This document shows positions 16,478 through 22,852 of a DNA stretch of 24,263 bases, one piece after another. How positions within the stretch are numbered: the first letter of the stretch is position 1; every line of letters begins with the position of its first letter. A program made the position numbers and the translations under genes. The notes under the pieces were generated by a model. The model saw only the letters and a program-made list of their open reading frames with translations, made no database searches and had not been told where the DNA came from. Source of the DNA: JBGZEX01 sp041846495 (GTDB lineage: Bacteria; Bacteroidota; Bacteroidia; Bacteroidales; Marinifilaceae); assembly GCA_041846495.1 (NCBI GenBank), contig JBGZEX010000077.1, positions 1-24,263 of the forward strand, given 5' to 3'.

Positions 16478-17049
16478 TATCGTTTCGATTCAATATAATT
16501 TTTTATCTGTTCCGGGAAATGTCGTTTTTCCAGATCGTGGATTTTATTCGCCAGAGTTTCGGGCGTATCTTCCGGGGTTATACCGCATTGCGCCCGGAAA
16601 ATAACATTCCCCCTGTCGTATTCTTCGTTTATAAGATGTATGCTGATGCCGCTTACGCTTTCTCCGGCTTCGATTACGGCCTTATGTACTCGTTCTCCGT
16701 ACATGCCCTTACCTCCGTAGGCCGGCAGGAGGGCCGGATGTATGTTGAGTATGCGTTCCGGGAAAGCCTCTATGATGAGGGGAGGTATGCGTTTTAGGAA
16801 TCCGGCTAATATCAGGTAGTCGGCGGATTCGGATTTCAGTATTTTCAATACGTTTTTCTCCCAGTCCGGCTCTTTCGTATCGAACATATGTACGGGGATG
16901 CCGAGTTTTTCGGCTCGTTTGATTACATAGGCATCGGGACGATTGCAAAATACGGATTTTACCTTTATTTCATTATCGGAATCGAAATATTTAATGATAT
17001 TTTCCGCATTTGTACCTGCTCCCGAAGCGAAAATACTTAAATTTATCAT
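16477..17049 (-). CDS. purN: Phosphoribosylglycinamide formyltransferase (GAR transformylase, folate-dependent)
   Basis: It transfers a formyl group from 10-formyl-THF to GAR in de novo purine synthesis, in the cytoplasm. The protein has 190 residues. The N-terminal phosphate loop reads ASGAGTNAENI (8-18). The catalytic residues N102 and H104 (NIHPALLP) and D145 (YDRGNVIF) match N106, H108 and D144 of the E. coli enzyme. It leads a minus-strand unit with dnaE (1-base overlap) and probably trx. It is divergent from acpP; I could not find a convincing promoter on the minus strand in the 179-base gap. Confidence 0.95.
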   Translation of the reverse strand: MINLSIFASGAGTNAENIIKYFDSDNEIKVKSVFCNRPDAYVIKRAEKLGIPVHMFDTKEPDWEKNVLKILKSESADYLILAGFLKRIPPLIIEAFPERILNIHPALLPAYGGKGMYGERVHKAVIEAGESVSGISIHLINEEYDRGNVIFRAQCGITPEDTPETLANKIHDLEKRHFPEQIKNYIESKR

Positions 17050-17134
17050 TTTGTAATATGCTTGTTATTAATAATTTATCCTTAAAACTTGCGTTATTCT
17101 TTGTCGAAAATTTTCTTATCAAAAAAATAAAATC

Positions 17135-17142
17135 TAAATTTG
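17135..17142 (+). promoter_or_regulatory. Candidate distal -7 element for acpP
   Basis: TAAATTTG is a full TAnnTTTG match, 86 bases before the acpP start. The -33 position at a 19-base spacing (17112-17115) reads TTTC, a partial match. Confidence 0.45.
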
Positions 17143-17178
17143 CCCCCAAAATATCAGCAAATATATAAATTTAGCCGG

Positions 17179-17186
17179 TATATTTG
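17179..17186 (+). promoter_or_regulatory. Candidate proximal -7 element for acpP
   Basis: TATATTTG is a full TAnnTTTG match, 42 bases before the acpP ATG, but there is no TTTG or TTG at a 19-21 base spacing upstream. Either this or the distal element, or both, may be used; tandem promoters would suit a highly expressed gene. Confidence 0.4.
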
Positions 17187-17228
17187 AGTGAGTGAAAAAT
17201 AAAGATGTATAATTAAAAATTTAAAGTT

Positions 17229-17465
17229 ATGTCTGACATTGAAAGTAAAGTAAAAGAAATTATTGTTGAAAAGTTAGGCGTGGACCTTTCAGAAGTAACT
17301 CCCGAAGCTACCTTTACGAATGATTTGGGTGCAGACTCTTTGGATACGGTTGAGTTGATTATGGAATTGGAGAAAGCGTTTAATGTTACGATTCCTGATG
17401 ATCAGGCAGAAAAAATCCAGACTGTAGGCGACGCTATCTCCTATGTAGAGGCTAACGTAAAATAA
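17229..17465 (+). CDS. acpP: Acyl carrier protein
   Basis: It carries acyl chains in type II fatty-acid synthesis. The protein has 78 acidic residues; S37 in GADSLDTVE takes the 4'-phosphopantetheine. It is the usual size for AcpP. It is followed by fabF after 19 bases, the common acpP-fabF-rnc order, which is shared widely among bacteria. Its codons use more AT-ending forms than neighbouring genes (for example GAA, ATT, GTT), as expected of a highly expressed gene. Confidence 0.98.
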   Translation: MSDIESKVKEIIVEKLGVDLSEVTPEATFTNDLGADSLDTVELIMELEKAFNVTIPDDQAEKIQTVGDAISYVEANVK

Positions 17466-17484
17466 TTGTACTTAATTAAATTTT

Positions 17485-18741
17485 ATGAATTCCAAGCGAG
17501 TAGTAATTTCAGGTATCGGAAGTATCAATCCTTTGGGACATACGATTCCAGAATTCTGGGATAATTTGCTTAAAGGGGTCAGCGGTGCTGCGCCCATTAC
17601 TCGTTTTGATGCATCTAAATTTCGTACGAGATTTGCTTGTGAAGTGAAGAATTATGATCCTCTATCCTATTTCGATAGGAAAGAGGTTCGTAAAATGGAT
17701 CTTTACAGCCAATTCGGAATTATTGCAGCCAGAGAGGCCGTGAAAGATTCCGGATTGGACTTTAGCGGAATGGATAAGAAGAGGATAGGTGTGATTTGGG
17801 GAGCGGGAATCGGCGGATTGGAGACTTTTTATGAAGAAACCCGCGATTTTGCGGAAGGGGACGGAACGCCGAGATACAATCCTTTTTTTATTCCCAAGAT
17901 GATTGCTAATATGGCGGGGGCGATGATAGGAATAGAGTACGGATTGAAAGGAGTGAACTATACTACGGTATCCGCTTGCGCTTCCTCTGCCCATGCGATT
18001 ATAGATGCATTGAATCTTATCCGTCTCGGGAAGGCGGATATCATCATTGCGGGAGGCTCCGAAGCTGCCATAACCCAGTCGGGCGTCGGCGGTTTTAATG
18101 CGATGAAAGCCATATCCACTCGAAACGACGATCCTCAAACGGCATCGCGACCTTTCGATGCGGCTCGGGACGGATTCGTATTGGGAGAAGGAGGAGCTGC
18201 ATTGATTTTGGAAGAATACGAACATGCGATTCGCCGCGGGGCGAAAATATACGGAGAGTTGGCCGGAGGTGCGGCCAATTGCGACGCTTATCATATGACG
18301 GCTCCGGATCCCGAAGGGGAGGGGGCTATGGATGTGATGCTGCTCGCGGTCGAAGATGCGGGTTTGAAGAAGGAAGATGTGGATTATATCAACGTACACG
18401 GGACTTCTACCGGTTTGGGCGATATTGCGGAACCCAAAGCCATATTGAAAGCTTTCGGCGACCATGCTTATGCACTCAATATCAGTTCCACCAAATCCAT
18501 GACCGGGCATTTGCTCGGAGCTGCCGGAGCTATCGAAGTCATTGCGTCCACTCTTGCCGTTCATAACGATGTTATTCCTCCTACGATTAATTTCCATTCC
18601 CTCGATCCGGAATTGGATCCTAAATTGAATTTTACTTTTAATAAGGCACAGAAAAGGACGGTGAATGCCGCATTGAGCAATACATTCGGATTCGGCGGAC
18701 ATAACGGATGCGTGCTTATTAAAAAGTTGGAGTCGAACTAA
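17485..18741 (+). CDS. fabF: 3-oxoacyl-ACP synthase II
   Basis: It condenses malonyl-ACP with acyl-ACP in fatty-acid elongation. The 418-residue thiolase-fold protein has the catalytic triad C165 (TVSACASSAH), H305 (NVHGTSTG) and H342 (KSMTGHLLG), and K337, each two residues after the E. coli FabF positions C163, H303, H340 and K335. The C-terminal NTFGFGGHN motif is present. Length fits the family. It sits between acpP and rnc, probably in one transcript. Confidence 0.97.
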   Translation: MNSKRVVISGIGSINPLGHTIPEFWDNLLKGVSGAAPITRFDASKFRTRFACEVKNYDPLSYFDRKEVRKMDLYSQFGIIAAREAVKDSGLDFSGMDKKRIGVIWGAGIGGLETFYEETRDFAEGDGTPRYNPFFIPKMIANMAGAMIGIEYGLKGVNYTTVSACASSAHAIIDALNLIRLGKADIIIAGGSEAAITQSGVGGFNAMKAISTRNDDPQTASRPFDAARDGFVLGEGGAALILEEYEHAIRRGAKIYGELAGGAANCDAYHMTAPDPEGEGAMDVMLLAVEDAGLKKEDVDYINVHGTSTGLGDIAEPKAILKAFGDHAYALNISSTKSMTGHLLGAAGAIEVIASTLAVHNDVIPPTINFHSLDPELDPKLNFTFNKAQKRTVNAALSNTFGFGGHNGCVLIKKLESN

Positions 18742-18757
18742 AATCCGTATTCACATA

Positions 18758-19498
18758 GTGAAAGCGATTATTCAGTCCATAAAACTTTTCTTCAGAAAGA
18801 AGGAAGAGTTTTATGGATTGTCTTTATCTGAATTGGGCTTTATTCCCCGAAATAAAGGGATTTATAAATTGGCGCTTCTGCATAAGTCGGCCTCGGTCGT
18901 CAGAAACGGGGTGACGATGAATTACGAGCGATTGGAGTTTTTGGGCGATGCCGTATTAGGTGCGATTATAGCTCATTTGCTTTATAAGTTTTTCCCGAAT
19001 AAAGACGAGGGTTTTCTTACGAAAATCCGTTCCAATTTGGTGAGCAGGGAATCCCTGAATGCCCTTGCCGTGAATATGGGACTGGATAAATCCGTCGTTG
19101 CCAAATCGGATCTTATGGGGAATAAGCATGTGTACGGAGATGTGTTCGAGGCTTTTGTCGGAGCCATATTTTTAGACCAGGGGTTTGCCGTGACTCAGAA
19201 ATTCATCGAGAATTTCGTTTTCCCCAATTATTTCGATATAAGAGAAGTGGTCGAGAAAGATACGAATTATAAAAGCCGGCTTATCGAGTGGGGGCAGAAG
19301 AATAAGGTGGAATTGGAAATGAATACCGAAGACTTGAAGTCCGGCCGGCGTTCCGGTTTTTTCTGCCGGGTTTTCGTCAACGGCGAAGAAAAAGGCCAGG
19401 GTCAGGGGCGTTCCAAAAAAGAAGCGGAGCAGCGGGCTGCCGAAAAGACGATGCATCTTATTCGGGAAACCCGCAACTTGAAACTTATGGACGACTGA
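18758..19498 (+). CDS. rnc: Ribonuclease III, GTG start
   Basis: It is the double-strand-specific endoribonuclease for rRNA and mRNA processing. The 246-residue protein has the RNase III signature NYERLEFLGDAVLG with E60 and D64, and the second metal pair D128 and E131 in GDVFEAFVGAIFLD. A double-stranded RNA-binding domain follows at about 172-240 (NYKSRLIEW ... GRSKKEAEQRAAEKTM). There is no in-frame ATG near the start, so the GTG at 18758, 16 bases after the fabF stop, is the start. A short basic N-terminal extension (about 15 residues) precedes the domain. It converges on the S46 peptidase gene with only 8 bases between stops. Confidence 0.96.
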   Translation: MKAIIQSIKLFFRKKEEFYGLSLSELGFIPRNKGIYKLALLHKSASVVRNGVTMNYERLEFLGDAVLGAIIAHLLYKFFPNKDEGFLTKIRSNLVSRESLNALAVNMGLDKSVVAKSDLMGNKHVYGDVFEAFVGAIFLDQGFAVTQKFIENFVFPNYFDIREVVEKDTNYKSRLIEWGQKNKVELEMNTEDLKSGRRSGFFCRVFVNGEEKGQGQGRSKKEAEQRAAEKTMHLIRETRNLKLMDD

Positions 19499-19506
19499 AG
19501 AGGAGG

Positions 19507-21678
19507 TTATCTGGAAACTTCCAATTCTTTCAATAATTCCGAAGCTCCGGCATATTTATCGATAATCCATAATACAAAACGGATATCCACGCATATGCAT
19601 TTGTTGAATCGGGGATGATAATAGAGGTCGCCGGCCATGGATTCCCAATTCCCGTCGTAAGCCAAACCGATTAGTTCTCCCTTGGCATTGAGCACCGGAC
19701 TCCCGGAATTTCCTCCCGTTATGTCGAGATCGGTGGAAAAACCGGTGTAAAGTTCTCCGTCTTTATCGGCATAGGAACCCCAATCGCCTTTATCGATGGA
19801 TGCCAGACAATCCGGATTCAAATCGAATTCGGGATCCCCTTTTACGTACTTTTCTTTATAACCTTTTACCGAGGAACGGCGTTCGTAAATTACTCCGTCC
19901 TTCGGACTGTATCCTCCTATATTCCCGTAACTAATCCGCATCGTGGAATTGGCATCCGGAGGAAGGATTTTCCCTTTGTTCATTTCGATGAGGGCTTGTG
20001 TATAAAGCGTTTTTAATGAACTCAATTCCCGGTTGTTGGCCTGCATATAATCTCGTAGTTCGTAATTTTTCATTTGAGCGGCTTTCGTAATTATATAAGC
20101 CGGGTCCCGGACTATTGTTTTTTTGTCGATTCCTTTGTCTATACATTTACGAAGCCGGTCTGGATCGGATAAAATGGAATTTTTGTAGACATAATCGGTT
20201 AGTTTCATATAGTCTCCTTTGAATCGCCGTACTAATTTTCCGATTTCCTCAGGGAAAAATTCAGGAGCGATATTTTCCGTATACAACTCCATCATTGCAG
20301 CGAATATTTTTCGATCGGTTTGTTCGTCGTAGTCCTTGAAATACTTTTTGCAGTGTATTTTCATATTCCTGCACAGGGGACAGTCTTTTTTCAGGGAACG
20401 GCAGCCCTGTTTCTTCATACTTCCTTCGAGACTTTTTAGACGTAAGGCCAATCGGGTGATATCGGCTCCGTTTACGATTATTTCCCGATGATAGACATCC
20501 GTACCTGAATAAGGGGCGGAAAAATCGTAACATCTTTGCAAATCGTCGAATAAATTGCCGTATTTTGCTTTACGCTCGGGGTCGGATTCGATCCATTCCT
20601 TTAACTTCTCCTCCTCCGCTCTTTTAAGTCCTGCCACATCGTATTTTTTTGCATATTCGCATTCTCCGACGGCATATTTCCAATAGTTGCTGCTCATGAA
20701 ATATTTGGATGCATACCGGATATTGATATCTTCGTTTTTCCTCATGGCATCCCTGAGTATGGAGAGTTTTTTATCTCTCACTTTAATCATGGCGGGATTG
20801 GTGATATTTATTTTTTCCTCGACTCCGAAGGACGGCATATAGCGAGAAGTCGTTCCCGGATAACCCAATACCATGGCATAATCCCCCTTCTTTATTCCGG
20901 AAATGGAAATGGGGAGTACGTATTTTGGATTGATGGGGATATTGCTCGGAGCATATTTCGAAGGCTCCCCGTTCTTATCTCCATATACACGGTAAAGGGC
21001 AAAATCTCCTTTGTGTTGGGGCCACGACCAGTTGTCCGTGTCCTTTCCGAAAGCTCCGAAACAAACGGGAGGAGCTGCGACGAGCCGCACGTCATGATAT
21101 ACCTTATAATAAAATAAGCAGTACCTGTCCCCCCGCATCATCGCATTGCATGCGGTTTCGTATCCTTTTTTCGCATATTTTTTTTCGATTGCCGCATTTA
21201 CTCTTCTGGATACATAGGAATTGTCTTCATCCCCTTTATGTAATCTTTTAAGGAGAGTTTTATATTCGTCGGTCACATCGATTACCCGATCCAGGAACAT
21301 TACGGTTTTCCCGGGGATGCGAATTTCCTCCTCGCAATTCCGAGCCCAAAAACCGTTTTTCAAATAATCGTGTTCGAGACTGCTCAGTTTTTGAATATCG
21401 TCGTAAGCGCAATGATGGTTGGTAATCATCAATCCCCGGGAAGAAATCATACTCCCCGTGCAACTGCCGTAATCTATTGCGACAACGGCATCTTTCAGCG
21501 AAGGGGCCGATTCGCTGTAGATTTCTTCTGCCGTAAGTTCCAGCCCCTTGGCTTTCATGGCTTCGTAATTGGCTTGAGCCATGAGATGTATCAGCCACAT
21601 TCCTCCGTCGGCTCTAAGAGTCGGGATATAGCCGAAAAATAAGAGAAATGCGGTAATTTTAAATATCGTCTTTTTCAT
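19507..21678 (-). CDS. S46-family dipeptidyl-peptidase (DPP7-like)
   Basis: It is a serine exopeptidase of asaccharolytic-type peptide uptake in Bacteroidota, releasing dipeptides in the periplasm. The 723-residue protein starts with a signal peptide (residues 1-23, MKKT followed by a hydrophobic stretch). The mature start ADGGMWLIHLM matches the family. The catalytic triad is H89 in ITNHHCAYD, D225 in KGDFALYR and S658 in GGNSGSPVL; H89 and D225 carry the same numbers as in P. gingivalis DPP7. The residue 18 after the serine is Gly (G676) rather than the Arg that gives DPP11 its acidic preference, and 16 after it is Tyr (Y674) where I recall Phe. So a DPP7-type specificity for hydrophobic P1 residues is likelier. 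Lengths of DPP7/DPP11 are about 710-720. Confidence 0.95.
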   Translation of the reverse strand: MKKTIFKITAFLLFFGYIPTLRADGGMWLIHLMAQANYEAMKAKGLELTAEEIYSESAPSLKDAVVAIDYGSCTGSMISSRGLMITNHHCAYDDIQKLSSLEHDYLKNGFWARNCEEEIRIPGKTVMFLDRVIDVTDEYKTLLKRLHKGDEDNSYVSRRVNAAIEKKYAKKGYETACNAMMRGDRYCLFYYKVYHDVRLVAAPPVCFGAFGKDTDNWSWPQHKGDFALYRVYGDKNGEPSKYAPSNIPINPKYVLPISISGIKKGDYAMVLGYPGTTSRYMPSFGVEEKINITNPAMIKVRDKKLSILRDAMRKNEDINIRYASKYFMSSNYWKYAVGECEYAKKYDVAGLKRAEEEKLKEWIESDPERKAKYGNLFDDLQRCYDFSAPYSGTDVYHREIIVNGADITRLALRLKSLEGSMKKQGCRSLKKDCPLCRNMKIHCKKYFKDYDEQTDRKIFAAMMELYTENIAPEFFPEEIGKLVRRFKGDYMKLTDYVYKNSILSDPDRLRKCIDKGIDKKTIVRDPAYIITKAAQMKNYELRDYMQANNRELSSLKTLYTQALIEMNKGKILPPDANSTMRISYGNIGGYSPKDGVIYERRSSVKGYKEKYVKGDPEFDLNPDCLASIDKGDWGSYADKDGELYTGFSTDLDITGGNSGSPVLNAKGELIGLAYDGNWESMAGDLYYHPRFNKCICVDIRFVLWIIDKYAGASELLKELEVSR

Positions 21679-21747
21679 TTTAAGATTGCTTTGACTAATT
21701 CTTTTTCGTTCATTCCGGATTTTCGATGTCGAAGATAAAGATACGAT

Positions 21748-21782
21748 AAAAAAAGCGGTCGAATGTTTCGACCGCTTTTTTT
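21748..21782 (-). terminator. Terminator of rpmE
   Basis: A 9-bp stem GCGGTCGAA / TTCGACCGC (21755-21763 and 21767-21775) with a TGT loop is flanked by A7 and T7, so it can act on either strand. It ends the leftward rpmE transcript 19 bases after the stop and separates it from the S46 gene. Confidence 0.9.
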
Positions 21783-21800
21783 ATCTCGATTCCGAATAGA

Positions 21801-22064
21801 TTATTTCTTTCTTTTCTCCATATGAGATTTATACCTGTTCATGAATTTATCCACACGCCCGGCCGTGTCGACCAATTTGATTTTTCCGGTATAGAAAGGG
21901 TGAGAAGAATTGGAAATCTCCATTTTCACCAAAGGATACTCGACTCCGTCTATTTCGACGGTCTCTTTTGTGGCTGCCGTGGATTTGATCAGCGTTGTCG
22001 TTCCGTTCGACATATCTTTGAATGCAACCAATCTGTAGTTTTCCGGATGTATGTCCTTTTTCAT
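21801..22064 (-). CDS. rpmE2: Ribosomal protein L31, type B (zinc-free)
   Basis: It is a large-subunit ribosomal protein at the subunit interface. The 87-residue protein begins MKKDIHPENYRLVAFKD, has the conserved SSHPFYTGK (53-61) and DTAGRVDKFMNRY (65-77). It contains no cysteine, so it lacks the CxxC zinc pairs of type A L31; the longer length is also typical of type B. It has its own strong promoter (22099-22129) and terminator (21748-21782) and is therefore monocistronic. Confidence 0.97.
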   Translation of the reverse strand: MKKDIHPENYRLVAFKDMSNGTTTLIKSTAATKETVEIDGVEYPLVKMEISNSSHPFYTGKIKLVDTAGRVDKFMNRYKSHMEKRKK

Positions 22065-22098
22065 ATGATGTAATTTTATTATACGATAATTCAGACGG

Positions 22099-22129
22099 CA
22101 AAATTAGTATATTCCGATTTAATTACAAA
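22099..22129 (-). promoter_or_regulatory. Promoter of rpmE2
   Basis: On the minus strand TTTG (complement of 22126-22129) and TAATTTTG (complement of 22099-22106) are separated by exactly 19 bases and both match the Bacteroidetes consensus fully. The rpmE2 ATG at 22064 is 34 bases downstream of the -7. Confidence 0.82.
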
Positions 22130-22155
22130 ATATTTACGGGGTTTTATTATCACAT

Positions 22156-22263
22156 TTATACGGAACTCTGATTTCCTGTGATGAATTCGATGCCGATGGG
22201 GCGGCGGTCGGCTTTCCGCTTTTTGCAATCGACGATTTCCGAATAGCTTGTCAAACTGCACAT
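22156..22263 (-). CDS. Unassigned small ORF (35 codons), possibly a gene remnant
   Basis: On the minus strand an ATG at 22263 opens 35 codons and stops at 22156. The frame stays open a further 18-19 codons upstream (to about 22320) without another start. The 35 residues are basic in the middle (DCKKRKADRRP) and end EFITGNQSSV. I do not recognise the protein. The same stretch is also open on the plus strand, so the open frame alone is weak evidence. It lies just upstream of the rpmE2 promoter and has no promoter I can see. It may be the tail of a decayed gene or overlap a structured RNA. Confidence 0.25.
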   Translation of the reverse strand: MCSLTSYSEIVDCKKRKADRRPIGIEFITGNQSSV

Positions 22264-22667
22264 AAGACTATGAACAAGGGGAAGGGGTATGTCGTATTCG
22301 AGATAGTATTTTTGTAAATTTTAAGTAAGAAATGGAAATACGATAATTGCTTGTTTTTATAGTAAAATCCGCTATAATAGGCATGGAACGGAAGAAACTA
22401 CCGAGATGTTAAAAAACACAAATTCGCTTGTTTTGTGAAAAAAAACTTACTACTATTGCAAATTCAATTAAAAAATACTCTAATGTTTATACATAATAAG
22501 GTCGTAATGATACGCAGTTTTTGTTGGAGAAATATCAAGCGCAGAGATGCATACCTACGATTGTAAGAAGAGAATCGTGCTGTATTCGTTGGGCGGTCTT
22601 TAGGAACACCTGATTTTCGTTTGTAGCATGGACTTGTATTCAAGGTTCATTGCCGGTCCGCAATATT

Positions 22668-22675
22668 TACTTTTG
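22668..22675 (+). promoter_or_regulatory. Candidate -7 element for the susC-like gene
   Basis: TACTTTTG is a full TAnnTTTG match. The -33 position at 19 bases (22645-22648, GTTC) matches poorly. If used, it gives a leader of about 170 bases holding the inverted repeat at 22749-22794. Confidence 0.35.
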
Positions 22676-22748
22676 TTTTAAACTCTACGGACTTCGATGA
22701 AAAATTCAATGAATTTTTTCGAATCGTTTAGACGGAGGGATGTTGTCG

Positions 22749-22794
22749 AGAGTTTTTTACCGAATGTATTGAAAACTTATATGTAAAAAACTCT
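22749..22794. repeat. 12-bp perfect inverted repeat upstream of the susC-like gene
   Basis: AGAGTTTTTTAC (22749-22760) and GTAAAAAACTCT (22783-22794) are perfect inverted copies separated by 22 bases. The right arm ends 58 bases before the susC start. The loop is too short for an invertible promoter as known from Bacteroides (about 150-250 bp). It could form a leader-RNA hairpin or be a protein site. Confidence 0.6.
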
Positions 22795-22852
22795 ATTGTA
22801 CTGAGATTTTTAATTTATTGAAATTAATACTGATTGAAATACAAAACTCTTT

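Larger units (their letters stand above)
22130..22852. other. Long gap between rpmE2 and the susC-like gene
   Basis: About 720 bases contain no recognisable gene. The first part (to about 22315) is richer in GC and open on both strands in the same codon register, with several short stems. The remainder is AT-rich with frequent stops in all frames. It contains a 12-bp inverted repeat (22749-22794) and a candidate -7 element for the downstream receptor gene (22668-22675). I recognise no tRNA, IS end or known riboswitch. It could be a decayed gene, an unannotated RNA, or simply the regulatory region of the receptor operon. Confidence 0.6.

Noticed and set aside
17662..18702. A 346-codon minus-strand open frame within fabF
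   Set aside because: It is antisense to a complete FabF with an intact triad; its translation shows no known motif.
22355..22378. TATAAT-like hexamer in the gap before susC, as an E. coli-type -10
   Set aside because: The Bacteroidetes primary sigma factor does not use this consensus, and no suitable partner at proper spacing or downstream gene is present.
22424..22452. CACAAA/TTTGTG hairpin next to T-rich DNA as a minus-strand terminator
   Set aside because: The stem is only 6 bp and AT-rich, with no recognised gene upstream on that strand; chance is likely in this AT-rich stretch.
22505..22615. An open frame of about 36-41 codons around 22510-22612 on the plus strand
   Set aside because: It has no start codon in frame, no promoter, and no recognisable sequence; probably chance.
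22749..22794. Invertible promoter (phase variation) upstream of susC
   Set aside because: The inverted arms enclose only 22 bases, far too few for a promoter, and no invertase gene or distant matching arm was seen.
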